Source of the DNA: Chaetorhynchus papuensis
Taxonomy: Eukaryota > Chordata > Aves > Passeriformes > Rhipiduridae
Direction: 5' to 3'
NCBI GenBank assembly: GCA_013396525.1
Contig: VWYX01001137.1
Coordinates: 181,263-245,262 of the forward strand
Length of the DNA: 64,000 nt
The notes under the pieces are model-generated. The model was not told where the DNA came from, did no database searches, and saw only the letters and a list, made by a program, of their open reading frames with translations. Made by a program: the position numbers and the translations under genes. Below are positions 25,900-39,092 of the stretch, piece by piece. Each line of letters starts with the position of its first letter. Position 1 is the first letter of the stretch.

Positions 25900-26812
25900 A
25901 GAGGCATGAATTAGATGGATGAACCACTCAGATGTATAAGGAATTGGCTGGATGGTCACACGCAAAGGGTTGTGGTCAATGGCTCCATATCCAAATGGAG
26001 ATCAGTGACAAGTGCTGTTCCTCAGGGATCAGTATTTGGATTGGTGATGTTTAACATCTTTGCTGGTGACAGGGAGAGTGGGATCAAGTGCAGCCCCAGC
26101 AAGATGCTGACAACTCCAAGCTGAGTGGAGTGGTCAACATGGTGGAGACAAGGGATGCCATCCAGAGGCACCTAGACAGTCTTGAGAGATGGGCCTGTGA
26201 AGCCTCATGAAATTCATCAAGGCCACATGTAAGGTCCAGCACATGGGTTGGGGCAATCCAGAGCACAGGTACAGGCTGGGAAGAGAATGGATGAAGAGTG
26301 ATAAGGACCTGGGGGTGTTGGTGGATGAAGAACTTGACATGGCAATGTGTGCTCACAGCCCAGAAAGCCGACCACATCCTGGGCTGCATCAAAAGGAGTG
26401 TGGCCAGCAGGTCAAGGGAAGTGATTCTTCCCTTCTACTCTGCTCTGCATCCGACTCTGGGGTCCCCAGCACAGGAAAGAACTGGGTTTGTTCAGCCTGG
26501 AGAAGAAAAGGTTTCAGGGAGACTTCACTGCAGCCTTCCAGTACCTAAAGGAGGCTACATGAGAGCAGGAGAGGCAGTTTTTACAAGGGCATGTAGTGAT
26601 AGGGGTAATGGCTTCCAACTGACAGAGGGTAGGTTTAGAAGAAGAAATTCTTTACTGTGAGGGTGGTGAGGCACTGGAACAGAGAACCTGTGAGTGCCCC
26701 ATCCCTGGAAGTGTTTAAAGCCAGGTGGGATGGGGCTTTGAGCAACCCCATTGCAGTGAGGTTGGAACTAGATGATCTTCAAGATCCATTTCAACCCAAA
26801 CAATTTTGAACC
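25900..26812 (+). mobile_element. CR1 LINE, about 0.9 kb, ORF2 C-terminus plus 3' UTR
   Basis: This is the longest CR1 copy in the window. It starts inside the reverse-transcriptase domain (translation RVVVNGSISKWRSVTSAVPQ) and runs through 'ctgggctgcatcaaaaggag' and 'agcctggagaagaaaaggtt'. It continues to 'gaagaaattctttactgtga' and 'ttggaactagatgatcttca', ending near 'catttcaacccaaacaattt'. Compared with the usual CR1 order, about 120 bp is missing around 26480, between 'cccagcacaggaaaga' and 'gtttgttcagcctgg'. It is 5'-truncated and dead. The terminal octamer repeats seen in the copy at 1975 are eroded. Confidence 0.93.
25915..26465 (+). pseudogene. CR1 ORF2 reverse-transcriptase remnant, frameshifted
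   Basis: Three reading frames in turn carry CR1 reverse-transcriptase sequence. 25915-26124 has the conserved VPQGSV motif followed by FNIF. The frame open at 26207 has RYRLG and KDLGVLVDEELDM. The frame open at 26298 has ILGCIKRSVASRSREVIL. At least two frameshifts separate them. The segment where the catalytic F/YADD box should lie (about 26098-26120) has lost bases, so the aspartate pair cannot be read in frame. The sequence belongs to the LINE at 25900-26812 and encodes no working enzyme. Confidence 0.88.
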
Positions 26813-27565
26813 TACTTCTTTGGTGTCTCTGGGGTCGTATCTGCCTGGCTCACTGACAAAAACAGGTTTGCCTTGCCTGTCAGCAGGGCAGGACAGCACT
26901 GACTTAGCTGTGAAAGAGCAAACTGCATTCTGTTGTCTCATCCATCACTGACAGTGGCCGGCTAACTACTGCTGCCAAGGTCTGTATTGTAGCTGATGAT
27001 CTTGAAGTCATAGTACAGCTTGAGATTTTCTGATGGACTCTGACAGCTGCAGTTGGGGCACTGAGAAGTTGCATCCATCTTTTGTCTTGCAAATTATATA
27101 AAATTAATGCCACTGAAAAGCTAAACGATAGAGTAGTATACCTTTTTCCCACACTCATGCAATTAATTTCAATGTGTAAAAGGGGAAGTGTTCAGAATCT
27201 CTCTGCACACTGTGGTAAAGCACAATGCATGCATTTGGACAAATAAACTTGCCTAATCCCAGGTGTTTTTACCATACCTGCACATGTATGCAGGCAAAGC
27301 CAGAAAATAGGAATGAACATAAAACTATCTTAAGTTTCTTGTCCTGTTTCCAGCATTCATGTAGTCTTCCTAAGTCTTGTCTGTGCATGGTTTTAAAAGA
27401 TGCTCAACAACCACTTGTTTGATTACAGATGGAGTTGACCATCTAGGTAATGTCATCACATGTAAATGGTATGTCCAGCAAGAAAAAGGGGAGGAAAAGA
27501 AGCAAAAGTAAAGTAATTACTAATTTGAGTGATAGAGTAATAAGGCTTTAGCCTATTTAGAGGTG

Positions 27566-27594
27566 AATTTGTCTGGTATAGTACCAGACAAATT
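27566..27594. repeat. Perfect 13-bp inverted repeat with 3-nt loop
   Basis: The left arm AATTTGTCTGGTA (27566-27578) and right arm TACCAGACAAATT (27582-27594) are exact reverse complements around TAG. A partial third copy of the arm core, AATTGTCTGG, overlaps the right end (27591-27600). A smaller palindrome, AGGCTTTAGCCT, sits just upstream at about 27543-27554. No transposase or terminal-repeat partner was seen. Confidence 0.9.
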
Positions 27595-28038
27595 GTCTGG
27601 TTGACGGTATCATCAGGCTACTTGAGAAACTAGCCATCCTTTGCTGACGCACACTGAAATACCCAGAGCAGTTGCAGTCAGTGATTGATGTATATTTAAA
27701 AAACCTTTGAGGGAGTTAGCCACCACAGTTGGAGTTGGGATGCTGAATGTGTTTGTGGAGTGTGCCCATGTCTGCTCCACACCTGACATTAGCCATGCCG
27801 GCCGTTCTTTGCATCTTCCATTAAAATTTCACGATCCTAGAATAGACTGATTATTCCTGCTATGAAATGATCACCTCTGCCTTGCAAATTCAGTACTGAC
27901 TGCTGTTACTGATGTCCTGAGAGGACACCTTTGTATCTCACTGGAACGGGATCCCACTGTTTGTTTTGTCTTGCTGGCTGCAACAGGCCCTCCAAAGTAT
28001 AAACAACATCTGAGTTTGATTAAAAAGATATCTACAGG

Positions 28039-28054
28039 AAAAAAAAAAAAAAAA
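28039..28054. repeat. Poly-A run (16 A)
   Basis: Sixteen consecutive A residues in intronic sequence, with no recognisable retroposed body upstream. Confidence 0.75.
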
Positions 28055-31000
28055 GCTGGAGAACATACAGATAAGATTTCCTAATTTTTTGAGAGTCTCC
28101 AGGCCTTATGGGGCAGGCACGCAGAAGAAAAGGTAGCAGTAGAAGGTGCGGACTTTCAAGCATCATTGTGGTTTTTTTTTTCTCAGTATAGATTGAAGTA
28201 GAGGGGATTTAGCCTGAACATGAGGTACATAAAGTAGATTCACATAGAAAATATTTAATGGAGATTTACTCTGTGTGCAGTTTCAGTCTCTCAGTATTTT
28301 AGGCTTATCTTCATAAGTTAAATTCAGAGTGACATTTTCATCATTAATGGAGCTTTTCAAAGGTAGACAATGGAAATTCTGGAACAGACTGGCTATTTTT
28401 AGTGTCTCATATCACACACCAAGGCAGCAAGGGCATTTAAATATAGAGCTAGCATTAAACATGAAAATAAAGCAAGGCTTGTTCCATATGCAGCAAAGTG
28501 AATACCATTCTTAAACAGTTCACTTAGTACTAGCAGACTAAGTAAAAATCTCTTCACTTTCTGTGATCTAATGATCTCCTGCAGTGTCACCACTGATTTT
28601 GTTGGAAGGCTCTTTATGAATAATCCCTTAGGCAAAATCTGTTCATTTATAGGCTGGAGACTCAGCAGACTCTGCAGCTGTGATGCTTTAGGTGACCTTA
28701 TCTTCCTTTCATACTTTTGGAGGATCCTTGCTTTTTCGAGTAGGATCTTCTGTTTAACACTTCTGCTCTTCTGAAATATTTTTGGTAATGTCAGTGTTAC
28801 AGGAAAAATAGATTGGCAAAGGTAATTGGGTGGTGGGGGTGGTTCTGAGCTGGTAATACTGTTATGAACAAAATAATATTTAAGTTATAAATAGAAAAGA
28901 TAACTCACTTCTGGCAGTCTGACTGGTAATTGTGGAGGGGAGAAATTCTCTTTAGCTTTATAAGTGTTTTTCTAGGTATTCCTAATCTTCTAACATCAGT
29001 TGTAATCGTTTTCTTGCCCCTTTACATACAGCAGGAATTTTACTTTGAACCTTAGATCAGTTGAATATATTCTTGCTGTGCTCTTCTTTTATCCCAGAAA
29101 CAGCACAGATCTGCTGGAACTGACAGACTAGATTTGTATTAACTCTGTGATTTAATCTCATTGGAGCCTGAGGACTAGAGGGAAGGGGTAATTGATTGAC
29201 TAACTTTAGCTCCCTTTGTGTATTTTTTTTTTCTTTCTCCCATCAGAATTTAAAAGTGACAGCAAAACTGGAAGTGTACAGTGTCATGCTGGTAAATTTC
29301 ATTGCAAAAGATACAATTGTTCAAAAAGACAGCAAATTAATTTAATTGTCATTTAAGAAGGGGGATCTCTGAGGGGAAAATAAACCAAACAACCAACCAG
29401 AAGACCGAAACTAACAAAATCAACTCAAACCCACCCAGACTCCATGGTGAACAGTTTCTGTGATGTGCAGCCCAACTTGCCATTCACAGATTTCCAAATT
29501 ACCCAGCTGAGTGGCATTACTCAGGGAAGGACAGCAGTGTGTATTGGCTGTGTTAGATGAGTGTCAGACTTTTGTAATGCGACAGCAGCTAAACCAACAG
29601 AGGAATGAACCTAAAAGATGTGATGTCTTCTATTAAGATTACTCCTCTTTGTCTTTGCATAGCGTCAGCTTCACTCCCCAGGCAGCCTCTCTGTCTGTCC
29701 TTCTGTGGTTCTGCAGCAACTGCTCACCAGTCCATCTCTGAGTGTTGAAGACAGCTGGCAGCAACTTCAAATGTCAGCTGACTGTAGCACTAGCTTGTGC
29801 TTCTTCTAAGTCCCCAAGGAGGGGAACACCTCCATGTGTCCTCAAGGAATAGTAAGGATATTGCTCAAGATAGATGTCTTGAAGTTAAAAAGCCTCACTT
29901 GTAAGAGCCATAACAGCCTTGCAGGTCGTTAGGGAAAACAAACAGGTCTTAATCAATAATAAATCAAGAGCATGTTGTGACGAGAATGAGAAACACATCA
30001 CGAGTATTTGTGCACATCTGGATGTGCTTTGGAATGTCTGTTTCTCCACAGAAGAAGGACTCTCTTCCAACAAAGATGCCCAGAGGAAGGCAGGCCTCCA
30101 TCTGTGAATTCAAAGGGACTGATTTCTTTCTTTTCTTATTTGCTGGCCTGGCCCCTTCTCTTCATGTTGTAGGTTCTGATGCTCCACAGCTACTCTGCTT
30201 TGATCTTTCCATGCTTTATCTTCTCTCAGTGTTGTGTAGGTTTCCTGTTTCAGCAGTGTCGCCTGAAGCACACAGAGAATGCTCCATTTCAAACAAGATG
30301 CTCTGTGAATTTTGTGTTTGAAGGAGAACTCAAGCAGTTTGAAGAGACATGATTGCTTCGGTGCATGATCAATCTGTTTTCCACAAAATAATGAAAAGGA
30401 ATGGCTATCAGCTGGAAATCCCTCTTCCTGACTCCCATATGTCATATCCCTCTTGATTTATATTTTTAGATTTTTCCCAATGGTTTAGATTGCAGCTATA
30501 TTTTACATAAGGGAACAAAGTAATCTGGGATTACTTCATCCAGATTTTCCCTGATTCTAAGGTTTCTTTGGTTGTTCAAGCAAATAGAGTTGGGAAAGGC
30601 AATAATCCTGTAAAAACACACATATGAAAATGAATGAGTAGCATTCTGAAAATAATTCAATTTCGGCTCCTTATCAGAGGGATGATTTCTTGCATTGCTT
30701 GTGGGCATGATGAATAAAATCAGTCATGGATTAGAAACTAATTAAAGAAGAAAGACTTGAAATGATTAGCAAAATTTGGAATTCGTAAGCTCATTTTGAA
30801 ACACCTACTGGTAATTTTTTGTTTATGTCAATGTCTTTTGCCTGTTGCTCTTGACATTCCTGATAAGACCACAGTTACAATTGTTTGGTTTACAATTCAT
30901 GTGAAACTAGTGGCAGTAGGGTTGTGTACCCAGGTGCATTTAAGGATGTAAAGATGATAGGAGTAACATCAAAAAAAGTCAATGGTTATAGATGTGGAAA

Positions 31001-31194
31001 AGTAGATAAGCTTTTCATCATATAAGGCTTTATTCACAAGCCGACCAGATAAATTAGGAAGATAGAAAAACTAAAAGAAAATAGAAAAATCAGAATTTGG
31101 GAGCATTCTTGAAGAGGAAATAGGCTGATAAACAATATTTGAAAGAAGTCCATCTCCCCAGGGGCACACAATTCAAACTTCTGACAGCTTTCTG

Positions 31195-31348
31195 TCTTAG
31201 TCACAGAGTATTCTGAGTTGGAAGAGACCCACAGGGATCATCAAGTCCAGCTCTTAAGTGAATGGTCCATACAGGGATTGATCCTACAACCTTGGTGTTT
31301 TTGGGGAGTTTTTTTGGCACCAAGCTCTAACCAAATGAGCTAATCTCA
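31195..31348 (-). mobile_element. tRNA-Ile-derived SINE with CR1 tail (TguSINE1-like)
   Basis: Read on the - strand, 31346 to about 31268 resembles a tRNA-Ile gene. It has an A-box-like TAGCTCATTTGG followed by TTAGAGC, an anticodon-arm remnant GGTG...CACC with an A-rich expanded loop, and CAAGGTTGTAGGATCAATCC matching the T arm and B box. GTATGGACCA follows, matching the tRNA 3' end. Then comes a CR1-type 3' tail, 'cttgatgatccctgtgggtc', ending in a degraded ATTCTGTGA-like repeat. A tRNA head on a CR1-X-like tail is the structure of the passerine SINE family TguSINE1, mobilised by CR1 machinery. The split boxes and loop insertion make it a fossil and not a working tRNA gene. Confidence 0.85.
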
Positions 31349-32667
31349 GGGTCATGGTAGCCCAGCAAAGATCAAGCCGTAGTGAAGTCCATTTTGACAG
31401 AAGAGAGAGATTTTAGAGTTTTGGAGAATGTGCCAGGTGCTGCCAGTCACACAAATGAGAAGAAAGAAGGAAGTCAGTCATCAGAGTGGCTTTATTTTGT
31501 TCATGTGGTTAACTATTGAAAGCTACATAATTGGAGCCTTCAGTTGCTAGCCTACCCAGAAGCTCACAAAATAGTTTTATTTCTCCTTTGTGTCGCACTT
31601 TCTACCCTCAAAACCCTTTAAAAACATTAATTAGCCTCTGCTGCATCCTTTGAAGCTGATAATTTTAGTACCATTATCCCTATTTAGGCCTCGCCTCCCT
31701 GAGATTCAGTCACTGATGAAGATTTGCCTATGTAATTCCCTAATTCCTCCTCTGTAGCTAAATTTGCAACAGAGTAGCCTGAAATTTATAGTAAGTTCAG
31801 AACAACTTAACAGTACACAGCGGTGTGCCCCCAGTGCAGCTGTAAACAAATCCTGGCCACAAGAGCCAGTGAAGCAGTGCACGGCCAGTGGGTGACAGAC
31901 GCTGTGGGTGACCTGCAGCTCAAGCCTCAAATCCAGTCCATTGGACCACACTTCAAAAAACCAAAATTGAGATGTACTTCAATAGCGTACCACACTCTTA
32001 AAGTGTTCCTAGCAAATCTTTTTTTTATGTAAGAACTTTCCTTTGTGGCTGGAACGTGGAGGTCTGGTGAAGAGTCTGGCTCTCTTGGGCAGTAGCTGAC
32101 TGCCAGCCATCTCTCCTTCCTTCCATCCTGCCTCTACTTGAAATAATGGTCTGATGTATGGCAGGGATAACAGAAGTGCAGAAGCCCTGTAGAAGAGACT
32201 CTGATTTCTTCAACGTGTTAATTTCACTGGCATAATGTCAATTGGTGATGACTGAAAAAAAATGCTCTTGTTAAACCCTAAATGAGATATTTCATTCTGA
32301 ACACCTGTGGGAAAGCATGAGAAATGAAGGGCATGGTGTGCAAAGTAGTAGGAGGTGGTGGTTTGATCCACTGTTGTAGAAAACTGAAGTGTGGTTCTTC
32401 CCTCTGCCTGAGGAAACTTGGAACTCTTATCTCCTATCTTGAAGCACAGTGCTCTGCAATTTAATATTCTGTCTTAACCTTATCTTTTGATCAACCCCGT
32501 TCACATATGTAAACAGTTCCTGGTGCAGCAGTGGGAATAGCAATGTCTCATCTTCCAGGTAGGTATCTTTACAAAGTTAGTGGATCTTTTCTTTTTCACT
32601 TACAGGTTAAAAAGTCCAAGTATTTTAAACATTGTTCAACAGGAATGGAGTAGGAATGTGAATTTTA
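31349..32667. other. SASH1 intronic unique DNA
   Basis: No exon, RNA gene or clear repeat was recognised. Confidence 0.5.
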
Positions 32668-32732
32668 NNNNNNNNNNNNNNNNNNNNNNNNNNNNNNNNN
32701 NNNNNNNNNNNNNNNNNNNNNNNNNNNNNNNN
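32668..32732. other. Assembly gap (65 N)
   Basis: Sixty-five undetermined bases. Any reading frame crossing it is meaningless, and repeats hidden inside cannot be judged. Confidence 0.99.
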
Positions 32733-35700
32733 TTAATTATTTTATATATTTTGGTTACTTCATATCAGAATGATACTCTAAAGGAACTAAGCTGCTGACC
32801 TTCTAGCAAAATTCAAATTTATTTTTCTTGATTGCTGTTTTTTACTCCATAACTAGGTTGGATAATTTGTTTGTAGGATAGACAGTAGCAGAAAAATTAC
32901 CTCTCTTGATCTCTTTGTTTATGAGTAGCCTCTCAAGCTAACAGCAAGACTAGGACTTTGCGTAATGCTAGGCCAGATGAGCATTCTGGGGGACTCAGTA
33001 ACTCTGTTTGGTTTTCCTCCTTTGAACTGAGTTATGCTTAGCCTTAGTGCATTAGTTTTGTTGTGGCTGTTGAATTGCAGGTGGTACCCGTAAACTCACA
33101 CCTTTGCTCTTGAAATACATACAGATGTTTTGTAGCAGTCATCTTAATTTTCTAAGAAATGTTAATGTTCTTCAGATTTTCTTTAAACAGTGGAAATGGA
33201 ATAACACCAAGGATTGCATCAACTCTACACTTGCATTTGGTAACATGGAAATATGAAGTATCTCATAAAGCTTTCTGTGACTGAATGACAGGGCGTATTT
33301 AGACATTGAACACATGTTGTTAAAAACATGTAGATAAAAAAATTAAATACATTCTTTTGAGTGTTTTACATTTTGGCTAAGGTAAACAATTTTTACAGAA
33401 GCTAAGCAACCATCAAGTTTTCTAACTGAAATTTTGTTTTGAAGGTAGTAAAGGACATTAGGAGGAAAGAAAGGTGAATGTAAATTTTGGCAGTTGGACT
33501 TGCCTTTTTTGGAGCTTCCTGCTCCGTTTTTTCACTCTTGTAGGTTTTACTTGGATTTTGGGTTTTCTTGAGGCCCGGGAGGTGATATGTGCTCAAGGAA
33601 GGAGCCTCAGCTTTGGGGCAAAAAGTGTGGGGTAAGGAGTCCAAGAGTGTCAGGAGCAGGTGCCCCAGGCGCTGGGACCTCTCACTGCATTTGTCAGGTG
33701 GAAGAAGAGGAAAGAAGGAACTTTGGTCATTGCTTGCGTACAAGTGTGAGGAGCAAAACGTTAGAAAGTTGGATGAGTAGGTCACTAGCAAACTAAGCTG
33801 GAGTGAAGAAAAACAGGTGATGCACTCTGGTGGCTGCAAAGGGCAAAAAGTGCCACAGGGCAGCAAGATATTTGTGCTTATGTGTGCCCTCAACTGTCTG
33901 CACGGACCAGAATAATGCAATAGTGCAACGTAGTTAATGATAGTAAGTAATTACTAAAAAAACCACAGAAACATAGCACAACTGGTCATTTTAAGGCACA
34001 AAAAAATGTTATAATCTGTTAAGAGTTAGAGCTGGAATAGTTGCCACTGCTTGCCATAAACGTCTTCACTCACCGTGCACTCTTTTTCTGTCCATCTGTC
34101 GTGGTCACTGGCCATAATGCAGGCTTGATTTGATGAGGCACGAGGTCAAAGGAGGAGATTCTGAATAGCAGTTTTGACCTTTTCATTATAGGTACTGCTG
34201 GACAAGTGGTGAGCCACAGTCAAGGCTCTGATTGCCACTACAATAGGTTGCTCTGGAACTTTGCAGGCTCCAAGATGAAACTAATGAGAAAAGAGAAATG
34301 AAAGAAGAAAGTCATGGAAAGGTTGAATAGTTTTTTCTTAAGAGTATTTTATACACCTGAAAACACCTAGGGGCAAAAGAATAAAATTGAAGTTAGCCCT
34401 TAGTCCAGCTTCACAAAAAGACTGAAGGAATTGAAACTGTTAACTTTTAAGAATAAACTGTAGAAGTTCAGGGAAAAATCTAAGAATACAGAAGGTGTCT
34501 ACTGTATTATAGCTTCATGTGGAGCAGTGGAAGGGCATGAGTATCCTTAGGGTTTGCATCCTTAATGCATTTCTTCTGCTTTTAAAAATTACAAAAATAG
34601 AGGTACCTTCCTGACCATAGTTCAGTCAGCAAATGGAGAAGAAAGCAGGAAAACATTTTATCTGAGTGAGTGATACCAAACATCTGAAGTCTGCAGTGAA
34701 GCTGAAGGAGATGGGCATTTTGCCAAAAGTCACTTTCATGGGAAGCATAGCAAAGTATGGTGGGAAATACTCTCTGTTTTCTATATCCATGCTACATGCA
34801 ACAGGAAATATTATTGTTTTCCCTAAATAGTGCGAACACAATTGATTTTCTCTTCTTAGTGATCCATTGAGATTCTTCTGATTGAAACTGTTTAGATTTC
34901 TAAAACAAGCATTATTCTATAGTGGCTTTTGTGGGCAGTAAAAGGGGTGCAGTTAGGGCAAAACATCACCACTGGGCTTAGAACAGGTTACCTGTTGTTT
35001 CCTTTCAGCCTTTCACATAAATGGCTTTTTTAATGCCTCTCTGATGAATCTTGAGGTCCTCCTAGCACTGATGAATGTTTTATAATTCATTATCCTTGAC
35101 ATACTGTGAGGTGATTCCTTTGAAAGGATATTGCTGGTTGCACAGTAGCAGCTCTTCAAGTATGAAAGTTTTCTTTAGAGATTATTACAGCACTTTTCAA
35201 ATCTCTACCTATAAATTTATGGACTCTCTTAAAAAGCTGGTATTGTTGAATTTTTTTCATGATCTCTGGGACATGTTTGTTTGTAGCTTTTTTTTACATC
35301 TGTTTCCCTTTATCATTTTATGACCAGTCCTTTTCACCCTCTATCAGTCTTTTAAACAGGATTATTTTCTGCATGAGATCACAAGTTTGGCATGAGCTGA
35401 AGCCTAAAAATTTCCATCTTAAAAAAACCCAAAACTGAATCTAATTTTACACATTAGACAGTGCCATTCTGGTTCCTACTGCCAATGCAGTTTTGATCTC
35501 TTACCTCAGGAACACCTTGAAAGTTAGCAACTTCATTTACTTGCCAGGAGAGATATTTTGTCAATGAGAAAATCCTAAAAATTTGGTGGCAGTGTTTATC
35601 TAATTCCTTTTCCATATAAATGTATATCCTATCATGGTGATACATTATGTAATGTAACATTTATAACAGAAATGCTGACCCCATAGCACATAAATTATTC

Positions 35701-38700
35701 ATAGCCCAAACCCACCCAAAATGGAATGATAGAAAATGAGCTGTGTTTTGTCTCACCTTTTTAACTGGAGGGAAATGGCACATTTTTTTCACTTCACACC
35801 TAATAGAAACACCAAAGGAGATTTGGAAATCTAAAAGGGTGTCTTGCATAAATTGCTCTTTAAGCTGTCTGAACAGTGAAATGAAAACAAAATGAACACT
35901 TTTTGTGAACAAGCACGAGTCACGAGTACTTAATGTAATTTTAATAGCTCCTTTAATTGAGAGTGGCCTATTAGAAGTTTTTAAGGAACCTATTGATTGT
36001 CCTGTCTCTGGCTTTGGTAGAGTTCAGTATCTATAGTAAGAGTGTGCAAAAAGTCATCTTATGCATCCTACTAAGAAAATCAGCTTTACTTGGCACGAAT
36101 CACACTGCTTCCCCTGGTCTTACCTGCTGTTGCTCATCTCAGGACTGGACAGATGAGCAAGGCTTACAGAACTCAGACCTGTTTCTTATCCTAGTTCATT
36201 ACCTTCAGAACATGGTAAATCCTTCTGAGCAAGAATTTATAAGCCTGCAGAAAGAGGTTACACAAAAGAAAGACATTTCTTGAAACGCAAGCATATCAGT
36301 CTTTGTACCCTTTCTCTTACCAGCAGCTTCAGATCAACACAGATGCAGTTATACTGAGTGGCAAGATATTTTCTAAATGGGGAATGTTATGGAATATTAT
36401 CACGTGTGAGGCATTTATACTGTTACAATAGTTTGTGTCTCTGGGTTTGAACATGAGATGTTTATTTCCACCACTGTGTCAGAGCAGCCAAGTGGCAGAT
36501 GAAGGGCTTTGATTACCTGTGCTGGATTTGTCAGCCTCTTGCCCAGGGCAGATGGAGGATAAAATACCTGAGGAAGCTGCATTGTTCTAGATTAATCACA
36601 TGTCTAGCCTGCAGTGAGAGCTCAGATACTGCTTCTGTACTGCCTTACCACAGGAGACATAAAGTTATGGGAGGACCCTCCGTCTTTCTTCCCTACTGAC
36701 TCTCCTTCCATGACACCATGTTTGTTCTCTAGGCTGTTCCTATTACTAGTGGCTATCATCTTCCCCTCTCATCCCATTCCTTAGCAGCTCAGCCTATGCC
36801 TTCCTGCCTTCCTCATTTTACTCCACCCATGCATCTTTTCAAAGCTTCACATGTTCTCTCTTCAGTACTCAGAGTAAAAGTCGTCACAGCACCCTTTCTC
36901 CATTCACTTTGTCTCACATGCTTCATTTTCTTTTCCTTGAGAACCTCCTATACTCTGCTTTTTTCCCATCCTTCTATTGTCCTTATTCTTTCTTGTGTTT
37001 GTCTCCCTGGTTTGGATGTTGTTAACTCTTGGAGAGCAGTGCTTTTGTGCAACCAGGTATGCTACCTCTGCAGAATATCAATAGAAAGAATAGAGAAGAT
37101 CAGAAATCTGTGCAAATGCAATCCCTTGAAGACTAGTGAGTTGAGGGTAGTGCACATGTAAAATGTCCCTTAAAACACAAAATAAATGAAAAGTGAAGCT
37201 GTTTATTTAGCTTTTCTGCTTACAGCTTGGGATTAGACATCACCATAAGCAGTCTGCATCTCAACTACACCAGATTGTTTGCAGCATCTGCTCTGGGATA
37301 AAATTTCCAGTAACTGCAAAAGAAGGAGTGGAATTCTCTTTGTAGTTATGTGTGAAAAGTGTAAACAAGAAGCGAAACACAAAACCAACAATATCTGAAT
37401 TTTTTGTTGTGGCTGAAGGTGTGTCATCAAACCCATCTTGTTTTAAGTACTGTTGGTTTTCCTGGAATTTACCTTGGCTTTGTTTTATAATTTTGAGAAA
37501 TCACCTGGTGCATCCTTTGCCCCAAGGTAGATTCAGCTGTCCTTATCATACTCGACAGATGTTGATCAGACCTGTCTTTAAACTGTCCCAGCATGTTAAT
37601 TCCACTGTCTTCCTAGGAAAACTATTTTAGCATTCATAATATTGGTAATACAATGGTGGTTCTTTACACAACAACGTGACAGTAAGGCTTGTGCTTACTT
37701 TATGATTCACCATAATCCCTACAGAGTTTTCTGCCAACCTGTTAGCTTCCCAGATGTTCCCCACCCTGAATGTCTTTGTCTGGGTAATTCTGTTTATATG
37801 CAGTACCTTTCAGTTCTCCATATTGCACAGCATCTGATTCCCAAACATTAGGCCAGAATAACCTGCTTTTTCAGTTACTTCCCTAGTAGTGGTGGTGGAT
37901 TGATGTGTTTGTTTCTTTAGAATGGAGCCTTAAATGAAAACAACCTTTGTCTCTCTAATGGGTAGTGACAGCACCTTCCAGCCCTGTGCTCCTTGCTAAC
38001 AGAAGCAGGCAACAGTCTCTTCTTTGCGCCTCTCTCATTTGATCTTTCACCAGAGATCAAGCATATATTTATTGATCTAATATGTACATGTGAACTGATA
38101 TGTATATATTCATACAGATTTCACTAGCTTTGGCAAGAATTAATTTTAAGGTGTCCATTTTTAATTGACCAATCCCATTATATCTTCACTGATGGAGGTA
38201 TTTTTTTCAACTCCTTCTGAAAAGCATATGCCGCTGTGGATATTGGCAGGAAAGGGTCAGTCTGTAAGAGTGACAGTGGAGGGTCCAGAGAACACCCTGT
38301 ATTTACATGTGACCTTGCAAAAAAATGGAAGATAACTTAACCTGTCTCAACAAAGAGGTCATGTGCAAAATGTTAAATAGTTTGTTCAGTGCAAATTCTA
38401 TTCCATGGATTGATTTGGCATGTACTTGCTATGTAGAAAATTTTGCCTTCCTCTCAAGTGGAGTTACCAGTATTATGAAGTTGTTTTATTCATAATGCCT
38501 TCTTTAGTCACTATTTATTGATTTCTGTAGTAGAGCTTTCCATAAATTTAGTTATTAATTACTTGATCTTGAACCCTGAAGGCCTTATTTATTGCTTGAA
38601 AATTAAGAAGTCAACTCAGGCTCTAAGACAACTGTTATCCAACCTTCCTTTCAATAGAATTGACCTGTAAAATTAAGTCGGTTATTTTTTTTCTCAATTT

Positions 38701-38994
38701 TATGTAATATTAATACCTGCTATTTTTATATGCTTTGAAATTTTCCTGAGATGTTTGAAAACTAAACGCAGTTGCATTCTTCCTGTGCCTGATGACTTTG
38801 AAATCAAATTACAAACTATATTGCGCAGATTTACATTTATGTAATAGCTTTGTGATACAAAATTATTTGTGTAACTTGTTTTCCCTTGTCAGACATTCTG
38901 TTGTTCTGTGGAACTGCATTTTAGAATCCTGACTTTTTTATTGTTTCAAAAACAATATCCTGAACATATCTTAGGATGAGGAAAGCTCTATTTT

Positions 38995-39092
38995 TAATAC
39001 AGTTTTATGTAATTATTTATATACATAAATACATATAAATTTATATTATGTATGGTTTTATATATTTAATATAATTTTAAAATATATTTTCT
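38995..39092. repeat. AT-rich low-complexity tract
   Basis: About 100 bases, nearly all A and T with irregular TATA/TAAT motifs, without a fixed repeat unit. Confidence 0.7.

Larger units (their letters stand above)
26813..31194. other. SASH1 intronic unique DNA
   Basis: No exon or RNA gene was recognised. It contains a 13-bp perfect hairpin at 27566-27594 and a 16-A run at 28039-28054. Confidence 0.55.

Noticed and set aside
24678..28054. Poly-A runs as tails of processed pseudogenes
   Set aside because: No retroposed coding body or target duplication is visible upstream of either run.
31268..31346. Possible tRNA-Ile gene on the - strand
   Set aside because: The anticodon loop is expanded by an A-rich insertion, the B box is mutated and a CR1 tail follows, so it is a SINE fossil.
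33402..33920. 172-codon ORF on the - strand, the longest in the window
   Set aside because: No recognisable domain, biased composition, no promoter or splice context, and length within chance for 64 kb of this base content.
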